This document shows positions 8,081 to 18,086 of a stretch of DNA of 64,000 bases, in pieces. The DNA comes from Bradyrhizobium sp. LMTR 3. GTDB taxonomy: Bacteria; Pseudomonadota; Alphaproteobacteria; Rhizobiales; Xanthobacteraceae. The notes beneath the pieces were generated by a model. That model was not told the origin of the DNA, made no database searches, and saw nothing but the letters and a program-made list of their open reading frames with translations. The stretch lies in the NCBI RefSeq assembly GCF_001693485.1, contig NZ_MAXC01000002.1, positions 186,001-250,000 on the forward strand, given 5' to 3'. The position numbers were made by a program, and so were the translations under genes. Within the stretch, counting starts at the first letter, position 1. Each line of letters opens with the position of its first letter.

Positions 8081-9291
8081 CGTCCCGCTGTTTATCCGAA
8101 CCCGGACCAACCGCTTCCAATCCGTGGCTTATAGAAGGTCTGCGTCTCTTTTTCCCCGTTGCGGCGTGCCATGCGATACTGTCGCCGCTGGTATGGGTTG
8201 CGCTGTTCGTCTTCGCGCTGCCGTTTGCACATGATATTCCCGTGAGCCAGTGGCACGCCCATGAAATGATCTTCGGTACCTACGGTGCGGCCCTTGCGGG
8301 CTTCCTCACCTCCGCGGTGCCGGAATGGACCGACACGCGCCCGCGCCAGGGCCGCGCGCTTCTTGCGCTACTATGGCTGTGGCTGCCGGGACGGGTGATC
8401 GGATTTGTCGGACTCGACGCACTCGTTGCCGTGGCGGCGGTTACCGATCTTGCGTTCCTGGGATTGCTGTTCTGGTACGTCGTCAAGGCCCTGATCGACC
8501 GTGGCAGCACGCGGCATGCGTCCTTTGCCGTGTGGACAGGCCTGTTCTGGGTCATCGAGCTCGGGGTGCGCGTCGCGTGGATGGCCGGCATGACTGATGT
8601 CGCCGCGCGATTGCTTCATGCCGCTTTGATGGTGTTCGTGGTGTTCTTCTCGCTTGCCATCGCCCGCATCAACGTCGCGATCATCAATCTTGCGCTCGAC
8701 CCGAGTGGCGAAACCACGCCGTACCGGCCGCATCCCGGCCGGCAGAACCTGACGGCCGGACTGGTCGCACTCTACGCCGTGGCGGCGCTCGCCGCTCCGG
8801 CTTCGACCGTGCCGGCGTATCTCGCGCTTGCCGCCGCAGCGGCCTTTTTCGACCGCCTGGCCGAATGGTTCGTCGGCGCCGCCGTTTTTCGGACGCATGT
8901 GCTTGCGCTTGCCGGCGCCAATCTCTTCGCAGGTGTCGGGTTTCTGTTGATCGGCCTGGCGGGCCTGGGATCTCCGCTCGTTGCCACAACTGGGTTTCAC
9001 GTGTTGTCGGTCGCCAGCCTCGGCCTCGCCGTGTTGAGCGTGTTCATCATCGCGGGGCTCCGCCACACCGGCCGGGCGCTTCATCTGCCCTGGCAGGCGC
9101 ATGCGGCGGTCATCGCGATGATAGCTGCCGGTCTCGTCCGGGTGCTGCCTGAAATCGGGATCGGTACGTTTCTCCTGGGCAAGCACTATGTCTTGAGCGG
9201 CTGTCTCTGGTCGTTCGCTTTCGCGATCTGGCTCGTTGGCTTCGTGCCGCTGCTGAAACGCCCGCTTTACGAAACGGCACGTCAGGCTTGA
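8077..9291 (+). CDS. nnrS: NnrS family heme/copper membrane protein
   Basis: A 404-residue polytopic membrane protein with about twelve hydrophobic segments and the family hallmark WHAHEMIFGTYGAALAGFLTSAVPEWT near residues 59-85. NnrS proteins are heme- and copper-containing membrane proteins linked to nitric oxide metabolism and protection of metal sites under nitrosative stress. The GTG start at 8077 overlaps the ATPase stop. Finding nnrS as the last gene of a TonB-receptor/ABC-importer operon suggests that the imported ligand is needed in micro-oxic or NO-exposed cells; that is inference. The gene ends convergent to a DUF992 gene 27 bp away. Confidence 0.9.
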   Translation: MTSRCLSEPGPTASNPWLIEGLRLFFPVAACHAILSPLVWVALFVFALPFAHDIPVSQWHAHEMIFGTYGAALAGFLTSAVPEWTDTRPRQGRALLALLWLWLPGRVIGFVGLDALVAVAAVTDLAFLGLLFWYVVKALIDRGSTRHASFAVWTGLFWVIELGVRVAWMAGMTDVAARLLHAALMVFVVFFSLAIARINVAIINLALDPSGETTPYRPHPGRQNLTAGLVALYAVAALAAPASTVPAYLALAAAAAFFDRLAEWFVGAAVFRTHVLALAGANLFAGVGFLLIGLAGLGSPLVATTGFHVLSVASLGLAVLSVFIIAGLRHTGRALHLPWQAHAAVIAMIAAGLVRVLPEIGIGTFLLGKHYVLSGCLWSFAFAIWLVGFVPLLKRPLYETARQA

Positions 9292-9318
9292 CGGCATTGT
9301 TGTCGATCACGGCCTTCG

Positions 9319-9798
9319 CTACCTTCCCGGCCGCAGCTCCAGACTTTCCAATCCGGCGGCGATGCTGACGCCGACCTGGCCTTGCAGGCTGAGCGGCTGC
9401 AGCGCGATCGAGTTCGCGGAGCCGCCGACCAGCACGTTGCCGCCGACGCCGACGCCAAGCGTCGCGCTGCCTTGCGCGCCGACATAATCGCCGGAAAGGC
9501 CGCCCGGCCCGAGCCGCGCGACGGGTGCGAACACGCCCCAGGCCAGTGCCGATTCCTGGGTGATGCCGAGATCGAGTCCGACTTTGCGGATGGTGGCGAC
9601 ATAGCGATCTTCCGGCATCCCTTCTGCGCGCAGCACGCATCCGAGGTGAGTGACGGAACCGACGACGAAACCGACGCTGGCGCCGCCGCGACACTCCAGC
9701 ACGCCGACCTGCACGCGCTGCTGCTGTGCGCCGGCGCCGCCGATCGACGAAGCCAGCGTGGCGAGCGCGGCAGCGGCAAGAATGAGAGAACGACGCAT
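9319..9798 (-). CDS. Secreted DUF992 protein
   Basis: A 159-residue protein with a clear Sec signal peptide (MRRSLILAAAALATLASS, cleavage near GAGA) followed by a single DUF992 domain. Family features visible are VGVLECRGG, VGFVVGSV, the second conserved cysteine in LGCVLR, and the glycine-rich half with GVGGNVLVGGS and IALQPLSLQGQVGVSIAAGLESLEL. The cysteine pair may form a disulfide. The function of the family is unknown. GGAG lies upstream of ATG 9798. A paralogue of similar length lies at 10781-11293 on the same strand. Confidence 0.85.
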   Translation of the reverse strand: MRRSLILAAAALATLASSIGGAGAQQQRVQVGVLECRGGASVGFVVGSVTHLGCVLRAEGMPEDRYVATIRKVGLDLGITQESALAWGVFAPVARLGPGGLSGDYVGAQGSATLGVGVGGNVLVGGSANSIALQPLSLQGQVGVSIAAGLESLELRPGR

Positions 9799-10020
9799 GA
9801 AGTAAGCTCCGGAAAGAAAGCGATGCGAGCAAAGAATGGAAATCGGCGCGCCGTGCCCGCGGCGCTCGCCGTTCTATGCCACAACATCACAGGTCATGCC
9901 AGAACAGCGAAAGCTGAAGCCAGCCGTCTCCATTCGCTCGTCATACCGGGGCTGACGAGATTCTCGACGCTGTAGTTCGATGCTGCGCAGCGCCGACTGG
10001 AAGCACTTGACCATAGTGGC

Positions 10021-10373
10021 GTGAAGGATTTGCTCCGCGCTATCAAACCTGCGGTTTTCGTGGGCTCCAGCCGAAAGGACTCGCAAGGATTTCCGGCGGC
10101 TGTCCGCGGCGGGATCGGGCAAGCCCTTTTTGAAGCGCAGATCGGGGAGCATCCGCACAACGCCAAGCCATTGAAGGGTTTTAGCGGGGTCCTGATGGCG
10201 ATACCTATCGCGCCGTCTACACAATACGTCTCGAGGGCGTCTTATACGTCCTGCATGCGTTCCAGAAAAAATCAACCAGAGGAATAGCCACCCCTCAACG
10301 GCACATGGATCTGATACGCCAACGCCTACGCGACGCCGAAGCCATTCACAAAGCAACCAGGGGAGTTCGATGA
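10021..10373 (+). pseudogene. HigB/Gp49-like toxin gene, frameshifted
   Basis: Two adjacent reading frames together match one phage-derived Gp49/HigB-like ribonuclease toxin. Frame one from GTG 10021 reads AVFVGSSRKDSQGFPAAVR and on to NAKPLKGFSGVL near 10195. The frame then changes and continues GDTYRAVYTIRLEGVLYVL, HAFQKKSTRGIATPQR and MDLIRQRLRDAEA to a TGA at 10371-10373. Family members normally carry about six or seven extra residues (of the type EIVEDYD) at the break, so a deletion of roughly 19 bases fits. The stop overlaps the higA start, the usual order for a higBA module. The toxin is therefore probably inactive while the antitoxin persists. Confidence 0.75.
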
Positions 10374-10711
10374 TGAGCGCAAAGAGACTACCCGCCCACG
10401 AAATCGGCAGCGGCAATATCTTCGCTGACCTTGGTCTACCCAATGCAGAGGAGCATCTGCTCAAGGCAGCACTGGTGGTGCAGTTGAAACGACTGATCGC
10501 CGAACGTGATCTGACCCAGATCGCGGCGGCCAAGCTGATAGGAATGAAACAGCCCGACCTGTCGAAGCTGCTGCGTGGCCAGTTACGGCTGGTTTCCGTG
10601 GAAAAGCTGATGCGGATGCTTACCGCCTTCAATCAGGATGTAGAGATTACCTTGAAGCCGCATCGCAAACGCGGCGAGGCGGGCCGGATCACCTTCATTC
10701 GGGCCGCGTAA
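10370..10711 (+). CDS. HigA-like XRE family antitoxin
   Basis: A 113-residue DNA-binding protein. The helix-turn-helix covers LTQIAAAKLIGMKQPDLSKL followed by LRGQLRLVSVEKLMRML, the layout of the XRE/HTH_37 antitoxins partnered with Gp49/HigB toxins. AGGGGAG precedes the ATG at 10370 and the in-frame ATG at 10373; either could be used. The antitoxin normally neutralises the toxin and represses the operon. Here the upstream toxin frame is broken, so the gene may be a relic or may have been kept as a regulator or anti-addiction factor. Confidence 0.88.
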   Translation: MMSAKRLPAHEIGSGNIFADLGLPNAEEHLLKAALVVQLKRLIAERDLTQIAAAKLIGMKQPDLSKLLRGQLRLVSVEKLMRMLTAFNQDVEITLKPHRKRGEAGRITFIRAA

Positions 10712-10740
10712 GCCAACCGCGCTGAACGAAGCGAGTAACA

Positions 10741-10766
10741 AAAAGGCCCGCTTGCGCGGGCCTTTT
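10741..10766. terminator. Bidirectional Rho-independent terminator
   Basis: A perfect 11-bp stem, AAAAGGCCCGC and GCGGGCCTTTT, around a TTGC loop. The A-run on one side and T-run on the other let it serve both the antitoxin gene (plus strand) and the convergent DUF992 gene (minus strand). Confidence 0.88.
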
Positions 10767-10780
10767 CCTTAACGTCATCC

Positions 10781-11293
10781 TCAACCGCGGCGGTGATGCC
10801 GGCGATGGTGCCGGCGCGGGCCGAACTGCACCGGCTGCAGCTCGAGGCCGGCGATGCCGGCGGCGACGTTCAGTCCGGTCTGGCCTTGCAGGCTGATCGG
10901 CTGCAGCGCATAGGCATTCGCCGGACCCCCCACCAGGAAGTTGCCGCCGCCGCCGACGCCGATCGATGCATTGGCGCCGACGCCGCCATAGCTGCCGGCG
11001 AGTTCGCCGCGCCCGAGCCGGCTGTTCGGCGCACTGACCGCCCAAGACAACTGGGTCTGCTCGGTGACACCGAGGTCGAGGCCGATGCGCTGCACGGTGG
11101 CGATGTAGGGTTCAGGCCGGCGGCCTTCGCTGCGGAACACGCATTCGAGGCTCGTCACCGAACCGACCACGAAGCCGACATTCTGGCCGCCCTGGCATTG
11201 CAGGATGCCGGCGCGAACCGGCGGCGCCGCGTCGGCGCTTGCGATCGGCGCGATCAGTGCCGCCGCGGCGAGTGTCAATGTCAGGAGTCGCAT
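10781..11293 (-). CDS. Secreted DUF992 protein, second copy
   Basis: A 170-residue DUF992 protein with a Sec signal peptide (MRLLTLTLAAAALIAPIASADA). It repeats the family marks seen in the copy at 9319-9798: AGILQCQGG, VGFVVGSV, LECVFRSEG with the second cysteine, and GVGGGGNFLVGG, YALQPISLQGQTGLNVAAGIAGLEL. It ends in a basic histidine-rich tail, RRHHRRHHRRG, that the first copy lacks and that might bind metal or polyanions. ATG 11293 has GGAG about ten bases upstream and is preferred over ATG 11323, which would place charged residues before the signal peptide. Function unknown. Confidence 0.83.
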   Translation of the reverse strand: MRLLTLTLAAAALIAPIASADAAPPVRAGILQCQGGQNVGFVVGSVTSLECVFRSEGRRPEPYIATVQRIGLDLGVTEQTQLSWAVSAPNSRLGRGELAGSYGGVGANASIGVGGGGNFLVGGPANAYALQPISLQGQTGLNVAAGIAGLELQPVQFGPRRHHRRHHRRG

Positions 11294-11516
11294 GTGTCCA
11301 AGTCTCCGCATGTTGATGAACAAATTTAGCGGAGCGGACAGGATGGAACCGCCGTGTCGAAAACATGGCGCTTCATCAAGAAGCCGTCAAAACATTGCGT
11401 GTGTTAGTTCACGCGCGATGTGATTTGACGGCCGTCCTTTTGACGCGATTGCTTGTTGCGAACCGCGACCCGTCCCGCATCAACGGCGGAACGGTCGTGT
11501 GCCGCGAAAACGCTTC

Positions 11517-12785
<1,269 letters not shown>

Positions 12786-12911
12786 CTAAGGCGCAGGGCG
12801 CTGCATCGCAAGAAGCTTGGCCAAATAACGGCGAACTTTAGGGAACGTTAAAGCTGGCTCGGTACGGTCGGAGCAATGTCGGCGCAATAATCGTAAAAAT
12901 TCCGCGGTGAA

Positions 12912-14141
12912 ATGACTCATATCTGGCAAGGGTTGCGATCCGGCGAGTGGCTGACGGCTTCGCGCATGCGCGCCTACAGCCTGATCCTGCTCGGCCTCTC
13001 GGTCCTGATCTTCGCCGGGTGGATCGCTGTTTCCGACGGCCTCATTGACCGCACGGGCCAGCCGATCGGAACCGATTTTTCGAACGTCTATGCGGCAGGA
13101 TCGCTGACCTGGCAGGGCCGCGCCGCGGACGCCTATACGCCCGCGCTCCAGCACGCGGCAGAGATAGCGGTGTTCGATGGCCGCGACGTGCCGTTCTATG
13201 GCTGGCACTATCCGCCGTTCTTCTTTGCGATCGCCGTTCTGGTCGCCGCCCTTCCCTATGCCGGGGGACTGGCGCTCTGGCTGGTCGCCAGTTTTGCCGC
13301 CTATCTCGCAACGATCCGCGCCATCCTGCCGCGTCAGGAAACGTTGCTGGTCGCCGCCGCCTTCCCCGCCGTGCTCGTCAATGTCGGCCATGGTCAGAAT
13401 GGATTTCTCACCGCAGCCCTGCTCGGCGGCGCGCTGCACTGGCTCGACCGGCGGCCATGGCTTGCCGGCATGCTGATCGGCTTGCTCGCCTACAAGCCGC
13501 AATTTGGCGTGCTGATTCCGATCGCGCTTCTGGCGGGCGGGCGCTGGCGCACCATCGGTGCCGCGACCGCCACCGTCGTCGCGCTGGTCATGGTAAGCTT
13601 CGCGATGCTCGGCAGCGGCATCTGGCATGCCTTTGCCGATTCACTGAATTTCACGCAGACCGTCATACTCGAACAGGGCGGCACCGGCTGGCAGAAAATC
13701 CAGTCGATCTTCTCGGCAGTCCGCGCATGGGGAGCGAACGTGCCGACAGCCTATGCGGCGCAGGCCTCGTTGTTCGCCTTGCTCGCCTCCAGCCTCGCCT
13801 GGCTGTGGCACAGCGATGCCGCCTTCGAGCTCAAGGCGGCCGCGCTGGCGCTGGGCAGCCTGCTCGCAACACCCTATGTGCTCGATTACGACCTCGTGGT
13901 GCTCGCGGTCGCGATCGCATTCTTTGCGCGGCACGGGCTGAACAACGGCTTTCGCGATTTCGAGATCAGCCTGCTCGCCGCGGCCTGGATCGTGCCGCTC
14001 TTGTCGCGCAGCATCGCCGGCGTCAGCTACATACCCTTAGGGCTCTTCGTGGAGCTGGCCTTCTATGCGCTCGTATTGCGGCGCGCGGCCCTCGACCGTG
14101 CGAGCCATGCGCTTGGTGCGACTCGCGTCGCGCAAGCGTGA
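12912..14141 (+). CDS. GT87 / DUF2029 family membrane glycosyltransferase
   Basis: A 409-residue polytopic membrane protein with about ten hydrophobic segments. After the first one there is an acidic loop GTDFSNVYAAG followed by FYGWHYPPFF, the arrangement of GT-C-fold GT87 enzymes, which use polyprenyl-phosphate sugars on the extracytoplasmic side. Later landmarks are VGHGQNGF, LIGLLAYKPQFGVLIPIALLAGGRWR and LATPYVLDYDLVVLAVAI. The sugar and acceptor cannot be read from sequence. It stands alone, with its promoter facing away from aatA. Confidence 0.82.
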   Translation: MTHIWQGLRSGEWLTASRMRAYSLILLGLSVLIFAGWIAVSDGLIDRTGQPIGTDFSNVYAAGSLTWQGRAADAYTPALQHAAEIAVFDGRDVPFYGWHYPPFFFAIAVLVAALPYAGGLALWLVASFAAYLATIRAILPRQETLLVAAAFPAVLVNVGHGQNGFLTAALLGGALHWLDRRPWLAGMLIGLLAYKPQFGVLIPIALLAGGRWRTIGAATATVVALVMVSFAMLGSGIWHAFADSLNFTQTVILEQGGTGWQKIQSIFSAVRAWGANVPTAYAAQASLFALLASSLAWLWHSDAAFELKAAALALGSLLATPYVLDYDLVVLAVAIAFFARHGLNNGFRDFEISLLAAAWIVPLLSRSIAGVSYIPLGLFVELAFYALVLRRAALDRASHALGATRVAQA

Positions 14142-14342
14142 TCTTTGTTGTTCCGGCGTGTTGATGGAATCATTCTGCACGTGTGCAGTGCGGCAGAGGT
14201 TTTCGACTTTTTCCATTCCGCTGGACTTGCGGCGCAGTGATATCGGCATCATTGTTTAGCCGCGTTGCGGTGCGAACCGCTGACAGCGCGGGCGCGCAAC
14301 TGCGGCGTGCGTGCTTCCTCGATCGGGGTGAAATCCAGGACG

Positions 14343-14996
14343 ATGTACAAGCTCTATTCGATGCAGCGCTCCGGCAACAGCTACAAGGTCCGCCTTGCGC
14401 TGGCGCTGCTCAACGCGCCCTATGAGGCGATCGAAATCGACATTCTCCGTGGCGAAAGCCGCACGCCGGAGTTTCTGGAGAAGAATCCGAGCGGACAGGT
14501 GCCGCTGTTGGAGGTCGCCGAAGGACGCTACCTCGCTGAGTCCAACGCCATTCTCTGGTATGTCTGCGGCGGCACGTCGCTGGCGCCGGAGTCGCGGGTC
14601 GAGCGCGCCGAAGCGCTGCAATGGATGTTCTTCGAACAGCACGCGCTGGAGCCTAATATCGGCGCCGCTTATTTCTGGCTGTCGCTGGTCAAGGGTGGCC
14701 GCGACCTGCAGACCCATGCGCTTGAGGACTGGATGGAGCGCGGCTATGCCGCGCTTCAGGTGATGGAAAACCATCTCAAGACCCGCGCCTATTTCGCGGC
14801 CGGACAACTCACGGTCGCCGATATCGCACTGTACGGCTACACCCACGTCGCCGAGCGCTGCGACTACGACCTCGCGACCTTCCCTGCCATCCGCGCGTGG
14901 CTGCGGCGGGTCGAACAGACCCCCGGTTTCGTGACGATGGACTGGCGGCCGGAGACCGAGGTCGACGACCAGGCCGGCATCGCCGCCGGTGCATAG
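14343..14996 (+). CDS. Glutathione S-transferase family protein
   Basis: A 217-residue cytosolic GST. The thioredoxin-like N-terminal domain begins MYKLYSMQRSGNSYKVRLAL and contains NPSGQVPLLE, with the cis-proline, and the glutathione-binding LAESNAILWY. The all-helical C-terminal domain contains LTVADIALYGYTHVAERC. The ATG at 14343 follows CAGGACG and starts the first beta strand, so upstream in-frame codons are not needed. Substrate is unknown. A second, unrelated GST lies at 33443. Confidence 0.88.
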   Translation: MYKLYSMQRSGNSYKVRLALALLNAPYEAIEIDILRGESRTPEFLEKNPSGQVPLLEVAEGRYLAESNAILWYVCGGTSLAPESRVERAEALQWMFFEQHALEPNIGAAYFWLSLVKGGRDLQTHALEDWMERGYAALQVMENHLKTRAYFAAGQLTVADIALYGYTHVAERCDYDLATFPAIRAWLRRVEQTPGFVTMDWRPETEVDDQAGIAAGA

Positions 14997-15187
14997 CCAC
15001 CCTCGCCCTTCTCACTTTCGCGCGAGCACCCCGCCAAAAGTTAACAATAGCGGGCATAACGTTAACCTTTGCCGCGATTCCGCCATTTTCAGCCTCCGAT
15101 CGCCGCAATGTTGCCGGTGATCGTTGCAAGATTTTCCTGACGTCGTGAGTCGCGGGTGATTCGTCCCGCGTTACAAGGATTTAGGCT

Positions 15188-15361
15188 ATGATGCGGTCAC
15201 CCGGCGCGGTCGGCTTCGAGAGCAGCCGCGCGCCCGTCGCTTCTTCCCGGTTGCTTGGTGCCATCGCCACCTCGCTTGCGATCGGCACACTATCGCTTTG
15301 CCTCGTGGTCACCCTGACGGTGCTATCGATCAAGGCCACCGTCGCGATGCCCATTCCGTGA
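15188..15361 (+). CDS. Small single-span membrane protein (57 residues)
   Basis: Starting from tandem ATGs at 15188/15191, with AAGGA seven to eight bases upstream, the frame encodes 57 residues. The N-terminal part is polar (MMRSPGAVGFESSRAP) and the rest holds one long hydrophobic segment, LLGAIATSLAIGTLSLCLVV, ending KATVAMPIP. The ribosome-binding site and membrane segment favour a real protein. No family is recognised. It precedes the sugar dehydrogenase gene by 71 bp in the same direction. Confidence 0.5.
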   Translation: MMRSPGAVGFESSRAPVASSRLLGAIATSLAIGTLSLCLVVTLTVLSIKATVAMPIP

Positions 15362-15432
15362 CAGGTCCAGCCTTTTTGTTTGCATCATTGGACTAGCGAA
15401 GCGCGATGATCAGCATCGCGATGTAGACAAAA

Positions 15433-16593
15433 ATGAAGACACCCGTCGGCCTAGTTACCGTCGCCTTGACGGTAGCGATCCTGCTCGCCGTCTCCTTCCT
15501 GATCGCCACCGGCACGCGCGGCGAAGAGCCGGCGTTCGACTCGTCGGCGGGCGAACTCGAGGTTCGCACCATTGCGAGGGGCCTCGTCAATCCGTGGGCG
15601 CTGGCATTCCTGCCCAATGGAACGATGCTGGTGACCGAGCGTCCCGGCCGCATGCGCCTCGTCAGCGCGGAGGGCCAGGTCTCGCCGCCGCTCAAGGGAC
15701 TGCCTGACGTGTGGGCCTCAGGCCAGGGCGGCCTGCACGATGTCGTCACCGACAAATCCTTTGCACAGAACCGGACCATCTATTTCTGTTACGCCGAACG
15801 GACCGCGGGTGGCGGCCGCACCACGGCCGCGCGCGCGAAACTGAGCGACGACAATGGCCGTCTCGACGAGGTCAAGATCATCTTCCGCCAGCAGGGCCCG
15901 CTATCGTCAGGCAATCACTATGGCTGCCGCATCGCGCAGACCGACGACGGCAATCTGTTCGTGGCGCTCGGCGATCACTTCACCCATCGCGACCAGGCGC
16001 AGAATCTCGGCAATCATCTCGGCAAGCTGATCCGGATCGCGCCCGACGGTTCGGTGCCCCCAGGCAATCCGTTCGCCGGCCGCAGTGATGCCAAGCCGGA
16101 AATTTGGAGTTACGGGCACCGCAACGTGCAGGCGCTCGCAATCAATCCGGCGAGCGGCGAGCCCTGGGAAATCGAGCACGGACCGCGCGGCGGCGACGAG
16201 GTCAATGTCGTCGGCAAGGGCAAGAATTACGGCTGGCCGGTGATCGGCTACGGCATCGATTATTCCGGCGCGAAAATCCACGAGAGCACGGCGAAGGACG
16301 GCATGGAGCAGCCGGTCAAATATTGGGTGCCGTCGATCGCGCCGTCAGGCATGGCCTTCTACACCGGAAAGCTGTTTCCGAAATGGAACGGCAGCCTGTT
16401 TACCGGCGCGCTGCGCGGCGCGATGCTGGTGCGGCTAACGCTGAACGGCAACGCGGTGACGTCGGAGGAACGCCTGCTGCAGAACCTGCACGAGCGTATC
16501 AGGGACGTGCGTCAGGGGCCGGACGGCGCACTGTGGCTGCTCACAGATAGTTCGAACGGACGGGTATTGCGGGTGGCGCCGGCCGTGAAATGA
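15433..16593 (+). CDS. PQQ-dependent aldose sugar dehydrogenase family protein
   Basis: A 386-residue six-bladed beta-propeller of the soluble glucose/sorbosone dehydrogenase (YliI-like) family. A signal anchor (MKTPVGLVTVALTVAILLAVSF) sends it to the periplasm. Family landmarks are LVNPWALAFLPNGTMLVTERPGRM, QGGLHDVVTD with the catalytic histidine region, SGNHYGCRI, LGDHFTHRDQAQNLGNHLGKLIRI, YGHRNVQALAINP and WEIEHGPRGGDEVN. Such enzymes oxidise aldoses using PQQ and calcium. Whether this strain supplies PQQ cannot be seen here. Confidence 0.9.
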   Translation: MKTPVGLVTVALTVAILLAVSFLIATGTRGEEPAFDSSAGELEVRTIARGLVNPWALAFLPNGTMLVTERPGRMRLVSAEGQVSPPLKGLPDVWASGQGGLHDVVTDKSFAQNRTIYFCYAERTAGGGRTTAARAKLSDDNGRLDEVKIIFRQQGPLSSGNHYGCRIAQTDDGNLFVALGDHFTHRDQAQNLGNHLGKLIRIAPDGSVPPGNPFAGRSDAKPEIWSYGHRNVQALAINPASGEPWEIEHGPRGGDEVNVVGKGKNYGWPVIGYGIDYSGAKIHESTAKDGMEQPVKYWVPSIAPSGMAFYTGKLFPKWNGSLFTGALRGAMLVRLTLNGNAVTSEERLLQNLHERIRDVRQGPDGALWLLTDSSNGRVLRVAPAVK

Positions 16594-16614
16594 CGACGAT
16601 CTGAACAAAAGCGC

Positions 16615-16965
16615 TCACCATTTGTGGAAGATCAGAAACGCACCCGCGGCGATGAGGAGAAAGCCGAGTGCGTGATTCCACCCTAGCGGCTCCTTCAGAT
16701 AGAGCACCGAGAAGCAGGCGAACACCACCAGCGTGATCACCTCCTGCATGGTCTTGAGCTGCGCCGCCGAGTACACCGCGCTGCCCCAGCGGTTGGCCGG
16801 CACTGCCAGCCAGTATTCGACGAAGGCGATCCCCCAGCTTGCCAGCACGACCATTGGCAATGGGCTTTCCTTGAATTTCAGATGGCCGTACCAGGCAAAG
16901 GTCATGAAGATGTTGGAGGCAAACAGCATCAGGATCGGCAGCAGCGTCGGCGAAACAGTGGGCAT
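16615..16965 (-). CDS. DUF486 (DMT-like) small membrane protein
   Basis: A 116-residue protein with four hydrophobic segments, the size of DUF486 proteins, which relate to the drug/metabolite transporter superfamily. Typical stretches are IFMTFAWYGHLKF, WGIAFVEYWLAVPANRWG, and LKTMQEVITLVVFACFSVLYL followed by GFLLIAAGAFLIFHKW. Function is not established; a half-size transporter acting as an oligomer is plausible. It is convergent with the sugar dehydrogenase gene, 21 bp between stops. Confidence 0.85.
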   Translation of the reverse strand: MPTVSPTLLPILMLFASNIFMTFAWYGHLKFKESPLPMVVLASWGIAFVEYWLAVPANRWGSAVYSAAQLKTMQEVITLVVFACFSVLYLKEPLGWNHALGFLLIAAGAFLIFHKW

Positions 16966-17168
16966 CGATGTCCTCTTGCAAAAATGTCGAGCAGCTCAAT
17001 GGTCGGGGGCGGTACCACGTTCCTTAACTCGATATCATTTGATTTCAAAAATGCGAAAGTCTTACGCATGCGCGCAACGCTCTCTTAGGACTGGCGGCAG
17101 AAAGGTGTGCACAATCGCAACAATCAGGCATGCTTGCGTCTTATTCCCGGCAAGTAGCGAGAACGGGC

Positions 17169-17981
17169 ATGCAGTTAGACTGGCGCGCAATCTCCGGTCC
17201 GGCTCTCACGGCAGCGACGGCGATGATCGCCTTCGTTGTCGACCGACACTTCGTTGCAGTCCCCAATCCCGCGCCGCTATTCGTCTGCATCGTCGCCTTT
17301 GCCGCTTCCATCAGCGGCATCGTCTCCGGCATGGCCAGCGCCATCATAGCGGTGGCGTCGTCAGCGCTGTTCTTCCTCAACCATCGCGCTACGCCCGGTT
17401 ACGACATGTCCGACCTGGCGCGCATGCTGCTGCTGGCGGCGACTGCCGGCGGCACTGCGCTGATCACAGGCTTGTTGCGGAAAAGATGGGTCGATGCGTT
17501 CGCATGGGAGAAGAAGCATCACGCTACCGCGGACCGCCTGTCGGCCGCGCTCGATCAGGTCGATATCGGCATCGTGCTGCTCGATTCCGCCACCCGCGCC
17601 GAATTCATCAGCCGCGCGTTCCGCGATTATTTCAAGCTGTCCGACGAGCAGGCCGACAGCAAGCCGCCCTTCATTGCGCTGATGTATCACGGCCGCGACA
17701 CCGGCGCCTGGCAACTGCCGGAGGACGAGTTGAGCGCCTTCATCGCCAAGCGCACCGAGATGATACGAACGGGCGATTCCACGCCGATCAACCTCGATCT
17801 CGCGGATGGACAGGTGCTGCGCTTCACCTGCACGGCGCTTCCCGACGGCGGACGCATGCTGAGCTACACGCCGGTCACCGACCTCGTTCGCCACACCGAC
17901 GATCCCGGCAGCACGGAGTATTATCGCGCGCTGCGCGGCAGCCATCGCAGCCTCGCGAAGCACCTCGGCGCCGCGGAGTAG
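17169..17981 (+). CDS. DUF4118 membrane sensor with cytoplasmic PAS domain
   Basis: About 270 residues. The N-terminal third has three to four hydrophobic helices of DUF4118 type (ALTAATAMIAFVVDRHF, PLFVCIVAFAASISGIVSG, ASSALFFLNHR), as found in KdpD-like and LOV kinases. A linker then leads to a PAS fold beginning RLSAALDQVDIGIVLLDS. No histidine-kinase, GGDEF or EAL domain follows, so it is a sensor without a visible output domain. Codons at 17130 and 17169 could both start it; neither has a strong ribosome-binding site. Confidence 0.7.
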   Translation: MQLDWRAISGPALTAATAMIAFVVDRHFVAVPNPAPLFVCIVAFAASISGIVSGMASAIIAVASSALFFLNHRATPGYDMSDLARMLLLAATAGGTALITGLLRKRWVDAFAWEKKHHATADRLSAALDQVDIGIVLLDSATRAEFISRAFRDYFKLSDEQADSKPPFIALMYHGRDTGAWQLPEDELSAFIAKRTEMIRTGDSTPINLDLADGQVLRFTCTALPDGGRMLSYTPVTDLVRHTDDPGSTEYYRALRGSHRSLAKHLGAAE

Positions 17982-18086
17982 CGAAGCGACAAGTTGATCG
18001 TCTCCTGTCACATCTGTAATAATCAACAGACATCCCTCCTTCCGGCGTCCCTGACGCGCCATCTCTCAACCAAAACGGAATCGCGC

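Noticed and set aside
15042..15066. Two TTAAC motifs upstream of the small gene at 15188, considered as a CtrA site
   Set aside because: The spacing is about 17 bases rather than seven.
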